Positions 1-8,917 of a stretch of 64,000 bases of DNA are shown piece by piece (position 1 is the first letter of the stretch; every line of letters starts with the position of its first letter). The position numbers and the translations under genes were made by a program. The DNA is from JBCFBK01 sp039679975. Lineage in GTDB: Bacteria; Bacteroidota; Bacteroidia; Bacteroidales; Prolixibacteraceae. Location of the stretch: NCBI GenBank assembly GCA_039679975.1, contig JBDKTZ010000135.1, positions 11,488 to 75,487 on the forward strand, in the 5' to 3' direction. Below the pieces are notes generated by a model. The model saw only the letters and a program-made list of their open reading frames with translations, had not been told where the DNA came from and did not search any database.

Positions 1-1
1 C

Positions 2-355
2 GGCAAATCGGATGCGATTATTCCCAAATGGGGTACGCATTCTTATATATCTGAACTTTTAGAGGCAGGAGTGAAGATCTATTTCTACCAACCCGGATTC
101 ATGCACAGCAAACTCATAATTGTTGATGGCGTCCTGTCGTCGGTAGGTACCGCCAATCTGGACTTCCGGAGCCTTGAAACAAACTTTGAAGTCAACGCAA
201 TGATCTATGACGAGGGAATCGCAAAAAAGCTGGAAAAACTTTTTTTAAATGACCTGCAGCAAAGCAGTAAAATCGTCCTGAATGAGTGGGAACAGCGCCC
301 ACGGTTTTCTAAAGCGAAAGAATCTTTTGCCCGCTTGTTAAGTCCTCTGCTTTGA
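2..355 (+). CDS. cls: Cardiolipin synthase (phospholipase D family), C-terminal fragment
   Basis: The reading frame is open from the window edge, so the start lies outside. The visible part holds the second HKD catalytic motif of the phospholipase D superfamily (HSKLIIVD, followed by G-T-A-N-L-D-F-R-S), then the conserved E-x-N-F-E-V stretch and a short basic tail. Family knowledge: such membrane enzymes condense phosphatidylglycerol or related lipids into cardiolipin. The N-terminal membrane helices and first HKD motif would be upstream, so a different PLD-family phosphatidyltransferase cannot be excluded. A hairpin with a T-run follows 130 bases after the stop. Confidence 0.88.
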   Translation, partial: GKSDAIIPKWGTHSYISELLEAGVKIYFYQPGFMHSKLIIVDGVLSSVGTANLDFRSLETNFEVNAMIYDEGIAKKLEKLFLNDLQQSSKIVLNEWEQRPRFSKAKESFARLLSPLL

Positions 356-488
356 AGAAATAAGGAATGCGTTCTCACAATATTTCACCACAAGATCATG
401 AATCAAAATAAAATTCCAAAAATAAATAGCAGGCTGTAATATCTGTCGAGAAAATACGTACAATTGCAACTTAAAAACCTGAAAACAT

Positions 489-524
489 AACCTGACTGAA
501 TCATTGTTTCTGTCGGGTTGTTTT
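489..524 (+). terminator. Probable intrinsic terminator after cls
   Basis: An 8-bp stem (AACCTGAC pairing with GTCGGGTT, one G-T pair) with a 15-nt loop is followed by GTTTTA. It lies downstream of the cls stop and before the next gene on the same strand. Confidence 0.55.
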
Positions 525-590
525 ATTTCGGAAACAAACGGCGACGAAGAATGTTAATATATTAAATTGCGATTTGACAGAATATAGAAG

Positions 591-2072
591 ATGCAATCAA
601 CACTGATCCTATTGGATTCGTTAGTGCAGTGGAAACCATACTACGAAACGGAGTCTATCACTACAGCCGCAGATTATCTGCAGAACGAATATTTAAGTAA
701 ACAGCCGTTACTTGTGATCAATCTTTGTAACGACCTGAATTATCATACTGAGGGTTATTATTGTTCACTTTTGGCGCAAGCCCGGGGGCACAAGGCTATT
801 CCCGACGTGGATGTTCTGAATCGGATCAGGAACGGCACGCTTGTCCGGATGGACGACCCCTTGCAGAAGATTTGCTATAAATGGACGCAAAGCAGAGAGC
901 CCGATCAAAATGACCTTTTCGGGGTGGATGTATTCTTTGGGACGACTACCGAACCGGAGTTGAGTAAAGTGGCCAGGTTTATTTTTGAACAGTTGCCTTG
1001 TCCCATGCTTCGGGTCACGTTTGGCAACCGGCAAAAAAACCAGATCGAGTCCGTTCGCCTGCTCAGTTTGAATGAACTGACCGACAAGCAACAAGATGAA
1101 TTCGCCATTGCACTGGATAATTTTAACAAGAAGATCTGGCGTCAGCCACGGCAGCACAAAACCACATCGCGCTACGATCTGGCTATTCTTTATGACCCTG
1201 CCGAGCAATTGCCTCCAAGTAACAAAGCTGCACTGAACAAATTCATCAGTCAGGCAAAAAAAGTGAACATCAACGCGGAGTTGATCACCGAGGAAGATAC
1301 TACCCGGTTGCTGGAATTCGACGGCCTGTTTATCAGGCAAACGACTGCATTGAATCACATCACATACCGGTTAGCGCAGAAAGCATGGCAAGCCGATATG
1401 GTGGTTATCGATGATCCGTTGTCGATTATCAGGTGTACCAATAAAGTGTATCTTAAAGAACTACTGGACCGGGAAAATATTCCGACGCCAAAATCTAAAC
1501 TGATCTTTAAAAGCAACAGGATTTCGTTTGATGAGGTAAGTAAATTGCTTGGTACTCCAATCATCTTAAAGGTTCCGGATGGTTCTTTTTCGATTGGTAT
1601 GCACAAAGTTGACAATGAAGAAGAATACGAAAAGGCTCTTGAAATATTGTCTGAAAAAGCATCGGTTTTTTTGGCTCAGGAATTTATGCCCACGGAATTC
1701 GACTGGCGCATCGGCGTCATTAACGGGGAAGCCCTTTACGCCTGTAAATACTATATGGCCCGAGGTCACTGGCAGATTTATAACCATCAGGATCCGAACA
1801 AACCACGATCAGGAACATACGAATCAATTCCTATAAGCAAAGTACCCCGGCATGTGATCAGGCACGCCGTTAAGGCAGCCGCGCTGATCGGCAAAGGTCT
1901 CTATGGCGTTGACTTAAAGGAAATAGACGAAAGACGGTCAGTTGTCATTGAAGTAAACGATAATCCTTCGATTGATCAGGGCGTCGAAGATGGTATTTTG
2001 GGCGACGAATTATACCGGCTCATTATGCGCGAGTTCGCCAACCGGATGGAGCAGAAAGGAAGAAGGTCCTGA
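591..2072 (+). CDS. RimK-family ATP-grasp ligase with N-terminal RLAN domain
   Basis: 493 aa. The N-terminal ~170 residues resemble the RLAN domain (RimK-like ATP-grasp N-terminal domain), including LCNDLNYHTEGYYCSLLAQARGHK. The C-terminal half (about 280-485) is an ATP-grasp fold of RimK type with the nucleotide lysine region (PIILKVPDGSFSIG) and the metal-binding EVNDNPS near residue 454. The family ligates amino acids or peptides using ATP through an acyl-phosphate; the substrate of RLAN proteins is unknown to me. A GNAT gene follows 57 bp downstream, a partnership seen in this family, which suggests ligation plus N-acetylation of a small peptide. True ribosomal protein S6 modification is less likely because RimK itself lacks this N-terminal domain. 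Confidence 0.85.
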   Translation: MQSTLILLDSLVQWKPYYETESITTAADYLQNEYLSKQPLLVINLCNDLNYHTEGYYCSLLAQARGHKAIPDVDVLNRIRNGTLVRMDDPLQKICYKWTQSREPDQNDLFGVDVFFGTTTEPELSKVARFIFEQLPCPMLRVTFGNRQKNQIESVRLLSLNELTDKQQDEFAIALDNFNKKIWRQPRQHKTTSRYDLAILYDPAEQLPPSNKAALNKFISQAKKVNINAELITEEDTTRLLEFDGLFIRQTTALNHITYRLAQKAWQADMVVIDDPLSIIRCTNKVYLKELLDRENIPTPKSKLIFKSNRISFDEVSKLLGTPIILKVPDGSFSIGMHKVDNEEEYEKALEILSEKASVFLAQEFMPTEFDWRIGVINGEALYACKYYMARGHWQIYNHQDPNKPRSGTYESIPISKVPRHVIRHAVKAAALIGKGLYGVDLKEIDERRSVVIEVNDNPSIDQGVEDGILGDELYRLIMREFANRMEQKGRRS

Positions 2073-2129
2073 TATTTTCGGTCACCATCCGCCGTATAAC
2101 GAAAATCTAAGCTTCAAAACCGATTTTAA

Positions 2130-2588
2130 ATGAATGAAAACGTGATGATCAGGAAAGCAGTTGCGACCGATCTGGAGTCAATCAACCGGCTGGAGCAGCT
2201 TTGTTTCAATGAGGAGAGTTTTTCGCGTAACCAGCTTCGCTACCTCATCACCCGGGCAAAAGCTGATTTTCTGGTAATTGAAGAATCAGGAACGATCGGT
2301 GGTTTTATTGTACTGCTGAAACGAACAACTTCAACAGGACTGCGGATATATTCGGTGGCAGTATCGCCCCATCACAGAGGTAAAGGTTTAGCCCGGGAAT
2401 TACTCAATGAAGCTGAAAAAAGAGCTCGTTTAAACGGCAAGCGCTTCCTCACTTTGGAAGTCAGTGAAGTGAATCACCACGCAATCGGGCTTTACCGCCA
2501 ATCAGGCTTTGAAGTTTTCGGACAACGACCGGCCTACTATAAGGACGGAAGCAAAGCGCTGCTGATGCGAAAACCGGTTCCCGCTTAA
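2130..2588 (+). CDS. GNAT-family N-acetyltransferase (RimI-like)
   Basis: 152 aa, single GNAT domain. The acetyl-CoA loop is seen at about residues 76-92 (VAVSPHHRGKGLARELL, the R-x-x-G-x-G/A motif), followed by LTLEVSEVNHHAIGLYRQSGFE and a C-terminal YYKDGSKALLMRK, typical of RimI-like acetyltransferases. It lies 57 bp after the RLAN-RimK gene on the same strand, so both are probably one transcript and act on the same product. In many relatives the partner GNAT is fused to a C39-type peptidase domain; here no such domain is present. Its last 4 bp overlap the convergent dehydratase gene. Confidence 0.85.
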   Translation: MNENVMIRKAVATDLESINRLEQLCFNEESFSRNQLRYLITRAKADFLVIEESGTIGGFIVLLKRTTSTGLRIYSVAVSPHHRGKGLARELLNEAEKRARLNGKRFLTLEVSEVNHHAIGLYRQSGFEVFGQRPAYYKDGSKALLMRKPVPA

Positions 2589-3529
2589 AACGGCAATTTT
2601 TCCAGATCAACGTTCCCTCCGCTGAGAATAATTCCTGTTTTCTTATTTCCGACATCTACTTTGTTCTCAATAATGGCAGCCAAAGGAACAGCAGAGGAGG
2701 GTTCAATGACTGTCTTCATGCGTTCCCAAACCATTCGCATGGCTTTGATGATCCCTTGTTCCGTGACCGTTACGATCTCGTCAGTATTCCGCCTGATGAT
2801 CCGGAAATTCAACTCTCCCACGGAGGTCAGCAAACCATCAGCGATTGTCTTTGGATTTACCGAAGGAATCAGTTTTTTTGCATGAAAAGAACGATATGCA
2901 TCATCTGCACCCTCCGGTTCAGTTGCAATCACTAACGTATCCGGGTTCAGCGATTTTGTAGTGATCGAAGTCCCGCTCAGCAGGCCGCCTCCTCCGACCG
3001 GACACAAGATGATATCGAAAGGTCCTGATTCTTCTATCAGCTCTTTTGCCACGGTTCCCTGCCCGCAAATGACCTGAAAATTGTTGTATGGATGGATCTC
3101 TGTTGCACCTGTCCGTGAAGCAATTCCAGCCAGAGTTGCTTCGCGGGCTTCAAGTGTCGGTTTGCAGAAAGTGATCTGAGCGCCATAACCGGCCACCGCT
3201 TTCTTTTTGATCTCAGGTGCCGTTTCGGGCATAACAATATAAGCCTGAATCCCACGCATACGTGCGGCCAACGCAAGAGCCGCACCATGATTCCCTGATG
3301 AGTGGGTACAAACACCTCTGGCAGCCTCCTGATCGGACAACGAGAAAACCGAGTTGCATGCGCCGCGAAATTTAAAAGCTCCTGCCTTTTGCAGGTTCTC
3401 ACATTTGAAATATAGATCTCCTCCCGTGATCAAATTAATTGACTGCGAAGTGAATACAGGCGTATGATGAATAAACGGTTTAATCCGCTCATGTGCCCTG
3501 ATAATATCTTCAAACGTTGGAATTTTCAT
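2585..3529 (-). CDS. PLP-dependent threonine/serine dehydratase
   Basis: 314 aa fold-type II PLP enzyme. The PLP lysine is K53 in KAGAFKFRGACN; SSGNHG at about 77-82 is the substrate loop and PVGGGGLLSG near 180 binds the phosphate. The length matches the catabolic, single-domain type without the C-terminal ACT-like regulatory domain of biosynthetic IlvA. Expected reaction: threonine to 2-oxobutyrate and ammonia (or serine to pyruvate). Serine racemase or hydroxyaspartate dehydratase have the same motifs and cannot be separated by eye. The gene is convergent with the GNAT gene, overlapping by 4 bp; no co-regulation with neighbours is evident. Confidence 0.85.
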   Translation of the reverse strand: MKIPTFEDIIRAHERIKPFIHHTPVFTSQSINLITGGDLYFKCENLQKAGAFKFRGACNSVFSLSDQEAARGVCTHSSGNHGAALALAARMRGIQAYIVMPETAPEIKKKAVAGYGAQITFCKPTLEAREATLAGIASRTGATEIHPYNNFQVICGQGTVAKELIEESGPFDIILCPVGGGGLLSGTSITTKSLNPDTLVIATEPEGADDAYRSFHAKKLIPSVNPKTIADGLLTSVGELNFRIIRRNTDEIVTVTEQGIIKAMRMVWERMKTVIEPSSAVPLAAIIENKVDVGNKKTGIILSGGNVDLEKLPF

Positions 3530-3622
3530 TTTGTCACCTGTTTAAGTTATAGCCGTGAATAACAAGTTGCGAGTCATGAAATGAAAACCTTCGAATCGTT
3601 TATCCGTTTGAGCATTTCCTTC

Positions 3623-4435
3623 CTATATCGTCTCAATTAATTGCTTCAGGATCAGCGTCATTCGAGGCTCCGACTTCATGGCAACCTCCTGCACCTCTTC
3701 ATGCGAGATTTCCACAATTTCTCCGGGGACACCACTGTCGGTAACAATCGATATCCCGAATACCTTTACAGACATGTGGCAAGCCACGATCACCTCCGGA
3801 ACAGTCGACATGCCGACCAGATCGCCTCCAATGAAACGGAACATCCGGTACTCCGCGGGAGTTTCAAAAGTCGGGCCCTGTACCCCCACGTAGACACCCT
3901 CCTTAAGACTAATCTGGTTTCTGATCGCGATTAATTTTGCTTTTTGTCTGAGTTCCATACTATATGCCTGGCTCATATCGGGAAAACGCGGACCCATTTC
4001 GTCCAGATTGCTCCCATTCAGCGGGTGTTCAGGGAAAAGATTGATATGATCGGTTATTATAACCAGGTCACCGATCGCGTAATCCGGATTAAGACTCCCT
4101 GACGCGTTCGACACAAAGAGGTATTCAATTCCTAACTTTTTCATTACGCGAACCGGGAAAGTCACTTGTTTCATGGAATAGCCTTCATAATAATGAAAAC
4201 GCCCCTGCAGCGCAATCACTTTCTTACCACCCAATTCTCCATATATCAGATAGTTGGAATGTCCTTCAACAGTCGATACGGGAAAGTCCGGGATTTCGGC
4301 ATAGGGAATCTTCAACAAGATCCGGATTTCGTTTGCCAATCCGCCAAGACCCGATCCCAGGATGATCCCCACTTCAGGACGATCTTTTATTTTGTCCCGT
4401 ATATAATTTGCGGTTGCTTCGATTGTCTTTAACAT
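3623..4435 (-). CDS. punA: Purine nucleoside phosphorylase (trimeric class)
   Basis: 270 aa from the ATG at 4435; two codons upstream there is a TTG in frame, which is less likely. Motifs of the trimeric PNP/MTAP family: phosphate-binding GSGLGGL, VEGHSNYLIYG, LQGRFHYYEGYSM, the VSNASGSLNPDYAIGD loop, QGPTFETPAEYR and VGMSTVPEVIVA with the purine-site residues. The enzyme phosphorolyses inosine/guanosine to free base and ribose-1-phosphate in the cytosol. The first 62 bp overlap the end of lpxK in a different frame, so the two genes are probably translationally coupled; the functional connection is unclear. Confidence 0.93.
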   Translation of the reverse strand: MLKTIEATANYIRDKIKDRPEVGIILGSGLGGLANEIRILLKIPYAEIPDFPVSTVEGHSNYLIYGELGGKKVIALQGRFHYYEGYSMKQVTFPVRVMKKLGIEYLFVSNASGSLNPDYAIGDLVIITDHINLFPEHPLNGSNLDEMGPRFPDMSQAYSMELRQKAKLIAIRNQISLKEGVYVGVQGPTFETPAEYRMFRFIGGDLVGMSTVPEVIVACHMSVKVFGISIVTDSGVPGEIVEISHEEVQEVAMKSEPRMTLILKQLIETI

Positions 4436-5474
4436 AGCCAACTATTTTTTTGTCAAAACTTTTTCCCTCACTCTCCAAAAATTTGATCTTCACAGGAATA
4501 TAATATAAGCGGGACCGTACTACCGGTGATAGTCCTGTTTCGCCGGAAAGACGCATAGCATCCTTTTCAGTAGTCAGAATAAAGGGCGCCTGTTCCTTAT
4601 GGTGTTCATATTTCTGTTCGATCTGCTTCATATCTTTTTCAGAATAACGATGATGATCCCCATAGACCAGTTCATCCAGCAAACTGGTTTTTGAAGAAAG
4701 GTAATCCCGGAATTGCCCCGGACTGGCGATACCTGAGAGCATAATCGACGAAACCTGTTTCTCTCTGAGGCTGGGCACAGGCACTGCCTCTTCGGGAAAA
4801 ACAGCAACCGGTTCACCATACTCCATCGTAGTAAAATAGAGCGATTGATAGGGACGAATATTGACCTCTTTTAAAATGATACGCCGCCTGATCGGTGTAA
4901 TCTCATCAGGGCATTTGGTGTAAATGATCACGTTCGCCCGGCGTTGCTGATATTTTCGCTCCCGCAAACGCCCCAATGGCAATAGCGAATCTGAATCAAC
5001 AGGGCGGTTATAATCGATCAAAAGAATATTAATGCCGGGGTTTACCCGTCGATGTTGAAAAGCATCATCCAATACGATCACATCGGGCTGGACTTCTTCC
5101 TGAAGCAGCCGTTTTATTCCATGTACCCTGTTTTCATCGACTGCAACTCTTACCTCCGGAAATTTCCTTTTGATCTGCAAAGGCTCATCCCCTGCATCAA
5201 GAACATTCGATCCGGTTTCGACCATTACAAATCCTTTACTCTTTCTTTTATAGCCCCGACTCAAGGTAGCTACTTCTGCATGTTTCTTCAAGAGGTTAAC
5301 CAGGTATTCCGTATGGGGGGTCTTTCCGGTTCCTCCCACCGTGATATTCCCGATCGAAATTACCGGAATATCAAATTCGGTAGACTTCAACAGGTTATAG
5401 TCATACAGAAAATTACGGATATAAACAACGGCACCGTAAAAAATGGAAAACAGGTATAAAAAGATTTTAAGCAT
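4374..5474 (-). CDS. lpxK: Tetraacyldisaccharide 4'-kinase
   Basis: 366 aa. LpxK hallmarks are an N-terminal membrane-anchor helix (LFSIFYGAVVYIRNFLYD), ISIGNITVGGTGKTPHTEYL containing the Walker A loop at about residues 41-55, RGYKRKSKGF, and VIVLDDAFQHRRVNPG with the DDAFQHR motif. It phosphorylates the 4' position of the lipid A precursor at the inner face of the inner membrane, confirming a lipopolysaccharide-bearing Gram-negative. The C-terminus extends 62 bp into the PNP gene. An upstream hairpin (5515-5550) separates it from sppA, so it should have its own promoter between 5474 and 5515. Confidence 0.95.
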   Translation of the reverse strand: MLKIFLYLFSIFYGAVVYIRNFLYDYNLLKSTEFDIPVISIGNITVGGTGKTPHTEYLVNLLKKHAEVATLSRGYKRKSKGFVMVETGSNVLDAGDEPLQIKRKFPEVRVAVDENRVHGIKRLLQEEVQPDVIVLDDAFQHRRVNPGINILLIDYNRPVDSDSLLPLGRLRERKYQQRRANVIIYTKCPDEITPIRRRIILKEVNIRPYQSLYFTTMEYGEPVAVFPEEAVPVPSLREKQVSSIMLSGIASPGQFRDYLSSKTSLLDELVYGDHHRYSEKDMKQIEQKYEHHKEQAPFILTTEKDAMRLSGETGLSPVVRSRLYYIPVKIKFLESEGKSFDKKIVGYVKDNRSNRKLYTGQNKRSS

Positions 5475-5514
5475 GTCATCTGTTTGAGATACGAAGTTAC
5501 CAAAATAAAGGCAT

Positions 5515-5550
5515 AAAAAAGAAGCTGCCTTCTGCAGACAGCTTCTTTTT
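5515..5550 (-). terminator. Intrinsic terminator after sppA
   Basis: Stem GAAGCTG/CAGCTTC with an 10-nt loop flanked by A-run and T-run on opposite sides, so it reads as a terminator in both directions; the relevant gene is sppA, which ends 20 bp away on the minus strand. Confidence 0.8.
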
Positions 5551-5570
5551 TATGCAACTGATCGGGTTTC

Positions 5571-7349
5571 TTAGTCTATTTGAATCGTATACGGCAACCG
5601 TGCCAGTATCCCTTTGTTTTGAGTTAATCCTTTTAATTCCTGATAAATCCTGTAATTCCTGCCAAGTTCACTCTTTAACACCCACATCCGGGCATTGCCT
5701 GAAAATTCTTTCAGCCATTCTTCGAAAGGATCTTTAATTTTAGGCAGTTGCACCGTACGATACCGATCCAATCCGGCTTTTTCAGCAGCAAGCTTCACGG
5801 CATCGTTCACACCGCCATAAAGATCAATCAAACCATTACCCATGGCATTCTCGGCCGCCCAAACCCGGCCTTGCCCGATTGCGTCGACTTGTTCTTTGCT
5901 TAACCCGCGTCCATCGGCTACACGTCCTACAAACGTATCATAACCATCTTCGATGTACTTCTGCAACATAGCCTGCTCAAAGCTGGTCAGCTTCCGCGTC
6001 AGCGAAAGAATGTCGGCATGTTCATTGGTATTCACCACATCCTGGGTGATCCCAAGTTTATCATTTAGCAGTTCCTGCGCGTTGGGAATGACAGCAAAAA
6101 TTCCGATCGACCCTGTAATCGTGGTCCGGTCGGCCATAATGGTATCTGCAGCGGCGGCAATATAATATCCGCCCGAAGCCGCCACATCGCCCATAGAGGC
6201 AATAACCGGTTTCACTTCCGCAGCGAGCTTCACTTCACGCCAGATCACCTCCGATCCGTAAGCGCTGCCGCCAGGCGAATTAATTCGCAATACAATCGCT
6301 TTCACCATCGAATCACGTCTGGCTTCCCTGATTACTTTCGACAACTCTTCCGAATTGATGTTGTCCGAGCCATTGCTTTCACCGACTGCATCAATATCAC
6401 CGCTGGCGTAAATCACGGCCACCTTATCGCGGGCCAGACCTTTGCCATCGGTCTTTTCGGGCATCTTTGAATATTGACGTATATCAACCACCCTCAGATC
6501 ATTCTTTTCAATGATACTGGTCATTTTCTTCAGATCCTCGATCACTTCGTCTTTGTACATCAACGTATCCACCAGTCCTTTTTCCTTCAATACCTCCGCC
6601 TGCCTGAACGTGACTACACTATCCGCAAGGCTGTTTAGCTCATCAACTCCCAGTCCCCTCGAAGCGGAAATGCCTGCAATCATCTGGTTCCAGATGCTGC
6701 GGATATAGGTTTCTGTTTGCAATCGATTCTCGGGACTCATCTCTTCCATGATAAAAGGTTCAACTGCCGCCTTAAATTTTCCGTGGCGAATAACCTGCAT
6801 CTCCACACCAAGCTTCTGTAAAGCCTTTTTGAAAAAGTTCCGTTGAGCGCTGATTCCCTGAAACTCCACCATCCCTCTCGGATTGAGAACAACTTTATCG
6901 GCCACAGAAACCAGGTAATAAGCCTTTTGCGTGAGCGCCTCACCATACGCATAAATAAATTTACCCGACTTTTTGAATTCGATCAGCGCGTTACGGATCT
7001 CTTCAATAGTACCCATGCCGGCAGTAATAACCGTCGGATTTAAATAAATTCCCCGGATACGATCGTCAGTACCGGCATCATTGATCGCGCTCAGAATATC
7101 ATCAAGCCCGAGTTTTTTGGTCCCTGAAAAACCGAAAAAATCAATCTCATTCAATGGATTTTTATCTGAACGTTCCACTATATTGTCATCTAACTTAATT
7201 ATTAACAACGACTTATCTTTAATATCGACCGGCCTTTCAGTCATCGATATCATCGCAGAAAAAGTACCAATAAGCAGAACGGTCCCTATAAAACCCGCTA
7301 TCAGAATACCTAAAATAGTAGCAAGAGTAAACTTTAAAAAATCTTTCAT
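5571..7349 (-). CDS. sppA: Signal peptide peptidase SppA, 67K long form
   Basis: 592 aa, the two-repeat long form found in E. coli (about 600 aa). There is one N-terminal membrane helix (residues 5-33). The N-terminal repeat carries the general-base lysine region RHGKFKAAVEPF; the C-terminal repeat carries the nucleophile region GDVAASGGYYIAAAAD and the following TTITGSIGI. RINSPGGSAYGSEVIWRE is the conserved oligomer/substrate groove segment. The protein is a membrane-anchored serine-lysine protease that degrades cleaved signal peptides. It is transcribed alone: it is divergent from folK and terminated by the hairpin at 5515-5550. Confidence 0.95.
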   Translation of the reverse strand: MKDFLKFTLATILGILIAGFIGTVLLIGTFSAMISMTERPVDIKDKSLLIIKLDDNIVERSDKNPLNEIDFFGFSGTKKLGLDDILSAINDAGTDDRIRGIYLNPTVITAGMGTIEEIRNALIEFKKSGKFIYAYGEALTQKAYYLVSVADKVVLNPRGMVEFQGISAQRNFFKKALQKLGVEMQVIRHGKFKAAVEPFIMEEMSPENRLQTETYIRSIWNQMIAGISASRGLGVDELNSLADSVVTFRQAEVLKEKGLVDTLMYKDEVIEDLKKMTSIIEKNDLRVVDIRQYSKMPEKTDGKGLARDKVAVIYASGDIDAVGESNGSDNINSEELSKVIREARRDSMVKAIVLRINSPGGSAYGSEVIWREVKLAAEVKPVIASMGDVAASGGYYIAAAADTIMADRTTITGSIGIFAVIPNAQELLNDKLGITQDVVNTNEHADILSLTRKLTSFEQAMLQKYIEDGYDTFVGRVADGRGLSKEQVDAIGQGRVWAAENAMGNGLIDLYGGVNDAVKLAAEKAGLDRYRTVQLPKIKDPFEEWLKEFSGNARMWVLKSELGRNYRIYQELKGLTQNKGILARLPYTIQID

Positions 7350-7439
7350 GATGGTGGATAATTGTTTTGTGTTTATAGCTTTGTGCTGATTTTCTAATTC
7401 ATTACGAATTTACTTATTTAATACAATTTTGTTTATACA

Positions 7440-7949
7440 ATGGCCAGGCTTTTTTTATTGTTAGGCGGAAATCTGGGAGATAAAGAACGAACATTTGCCC
7501 ATGCCCGGGTCCGGTTGGAAGAGGAGCTGGGAAATATCACTCAAATGTCGTCCGTTTATGAGACGGAACCCTGGGGATTTCGTTCGGATTATTTATTCTG
7601 GAATCAGATCATCCTGATCGAGACCAAGTGGTCTCCCGGAGAAGTGTTAAGGAAAACAAAAGTCATTGAACAAGAGCTTGGAAGGGTCAGAAAAGCAGAA
7701 CGGTATAGTTCCCGGTTAATTGATATCGATTTGCTGTTCTATGATGATCTGGTTTTCCATGAGCCCCAGCTTGAGCTTCCACATCCCAGGATCATTGACC
7801 GCCGTTTTGTATTGGAGCCATTGGCTGAAATTGCGCCAAATATGCTTCACCCCGTATTTCGTCAAACCATTATGGAGTTGCTTGAAAATTGCTCAGACAC
7901 ACTGAGCGTAAAAAAAATGAGAGTTACGGAGAACAGCAGCGAGTCATGA
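7440..7949 (+). CDS. folK: 2-amino-4-hydroxy-6-hydroxymethyldihydropteridine pyrophosphokinase
   Basis: 169 aa HPPK. It begins LLLGGNLGDKE, with YETEPWGF, FWNQI, and the family signature RYSSRLIDIDLLFYDD containing the two Mg-binding aspartates, then LELPHPRIIDRRFVLEPLAEI. It transfers pyrophosphate from ATP to the pterin in folate synthesis. It is divergent from sppA with a 90-bp AT-rich gap. The last ~15 residues are not conserved in the family. Confidence 0.95.
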   Translation: MARLFLLLGGNLGDKERTFAHARVRLEEELGNITQMSSVYETEPWGFRSDYLFWNQIILIETKWSPGEVLRKTKVIEQELGRVRKAERYSSRLIDIDLLFYDDLVFHEPQLELPHPRIIDRRFVLEPLAEIAPNMLHPVFRQTIMELLENCSDTLSVKKMRVTENSSES

Positions 7950-8060
7950 TTTACTACTCCCTGAAATCTGCCCTGAAGTACAGGGTACCCGGCGTCGACA
8001 AACCCCGGAATAATACAGGCCAGGGGCCGGAAAAAGCTGACCGTCAAGAGCCTCCTGGGT

Positions 8061-8750
8061 TCAGAGTATTCCCTCATCTGCAAAACTGAGGTATCGATCC
8101 TGGGCAATGATCACATGATCAATTACAATGATATCCATCAAAGCCGCAGCGTCCTTTATTTTTCTTGTAATCTTGTGGTCGGCCTCGCTGGCCTGCGCAT
8201 TCCCGGAAGGATGATTATGACAAAGAATCAGGGCGCTCGCAAGTTTCTCAACAGCGATTTTTAAAATAAGCCGGACATCGGTCACCGTACCAGCTAATCC
8301 TCCCTGGCTGACCATCATCTTATCGATCACGGTGTTTGAGCGATTCAGCAATAAAACCCAGAATTCCTCGTGATTCAGATCTTCCAATAAAGGGCGGAAA
8401 TAATCCGCCGCGTCTCTGCTTTGACTAATGATCACCTTATCGGCAGCAGATTGTTCTTTCCGTCTGCGTCCAAGCTCCAGTGCGGCTATAATATGAACGG
8501 CCTTGGCTTTACCGATCCCTTTAAATTTAATCAGATCAGCTACCTCATTTTTACCCAGTTCATGCAGATTATTATTGACCGATGCAAGAATGCGACGGGA
8601 AAGTTCAACGGCCGATTCAGAAATATTTCCCGAACCGATCAAAATGGCAAGTAATTCCACATCAGAAAGGGAACGGGTTCCCTTCAACAACAATTTTTCG
8701 CGCGGCCGATCCTCTACCGCCCAATTTTTGATACTTAGTTTTTTATACAT
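8061..8750 (-). CDS. radC: RadC/JAB-domain protein
   Basis: 229 aa. There is an N-terminal helix-hairpin-helix region (LLAILIGSGN and FKGIGKAKAVHIIAALELGRR) and a C-terminal MPN/JAMM metal site with HNHPSGNAQASEAD (H-x-H-P-S-x(7)-D) and upstream E in LNHEEFWVLLLNR. The family is widely called DNA repair protein RadC, but a repair role is not well established. It stands alone between convergent folK and the rpsT terminator; it is the full usual length. Confidence 0.92.
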   Translation of the reverse strand: MYKKLSIKNWAVEDRPREKLLLKGTRSLSDVELLAILIGSGNISESAVELSRRILASVNNNLHELGKNEVADLIKFKGIGKAKAVHIIAALELGRRRKEQSAADKVIISQSRDAADYFRPLLEDLNHEEFWVLLLNRSNTVIDKMMVSQGGLAGTVTDVRLILKIAVEKLASALILCHNHPSGNAQASEADHKITRKIKDAAALMDIIVIDHVIIAQDRYLSFADEGIL

Positions 8751-8849
8751 TCAGTTTTAGCAGATGTTTGGTTTTTCACACAAAAAGACCAAAAAATCCT
8801 CTCCTAAACTGCACAAGACCTCTAAGTTACGAAAAAAAATGGATTGAAA

Positions 8850-8882
8850 AAAATAAAAAAAGCCCCCTCAAATGAAGGAGCT
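8850..8882 (-). terminator. Intrinsic terminator after rpsT
   Basis: On the minus strand a 9-bp stem (AGCTCCTTC with GAGGGGGCT, G-T pairs tolerated) with a 4-nt loop is followed by a long T-rich run; it lies 35 bp after the rpsT stop. Confidence 0.75.
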
Positions 8883-8917
8883 CATCAGTATCGTAAGGAT
8901 AAACCAATTATCGTTTC

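Noticed and set aside
2585..2588. 4-bp overlap of GNAT and dehydratase as a sign of frameshift
   Set aside because: Both convergent genes end with complete family C-termini; short tail-to-tail overlaps are normal.
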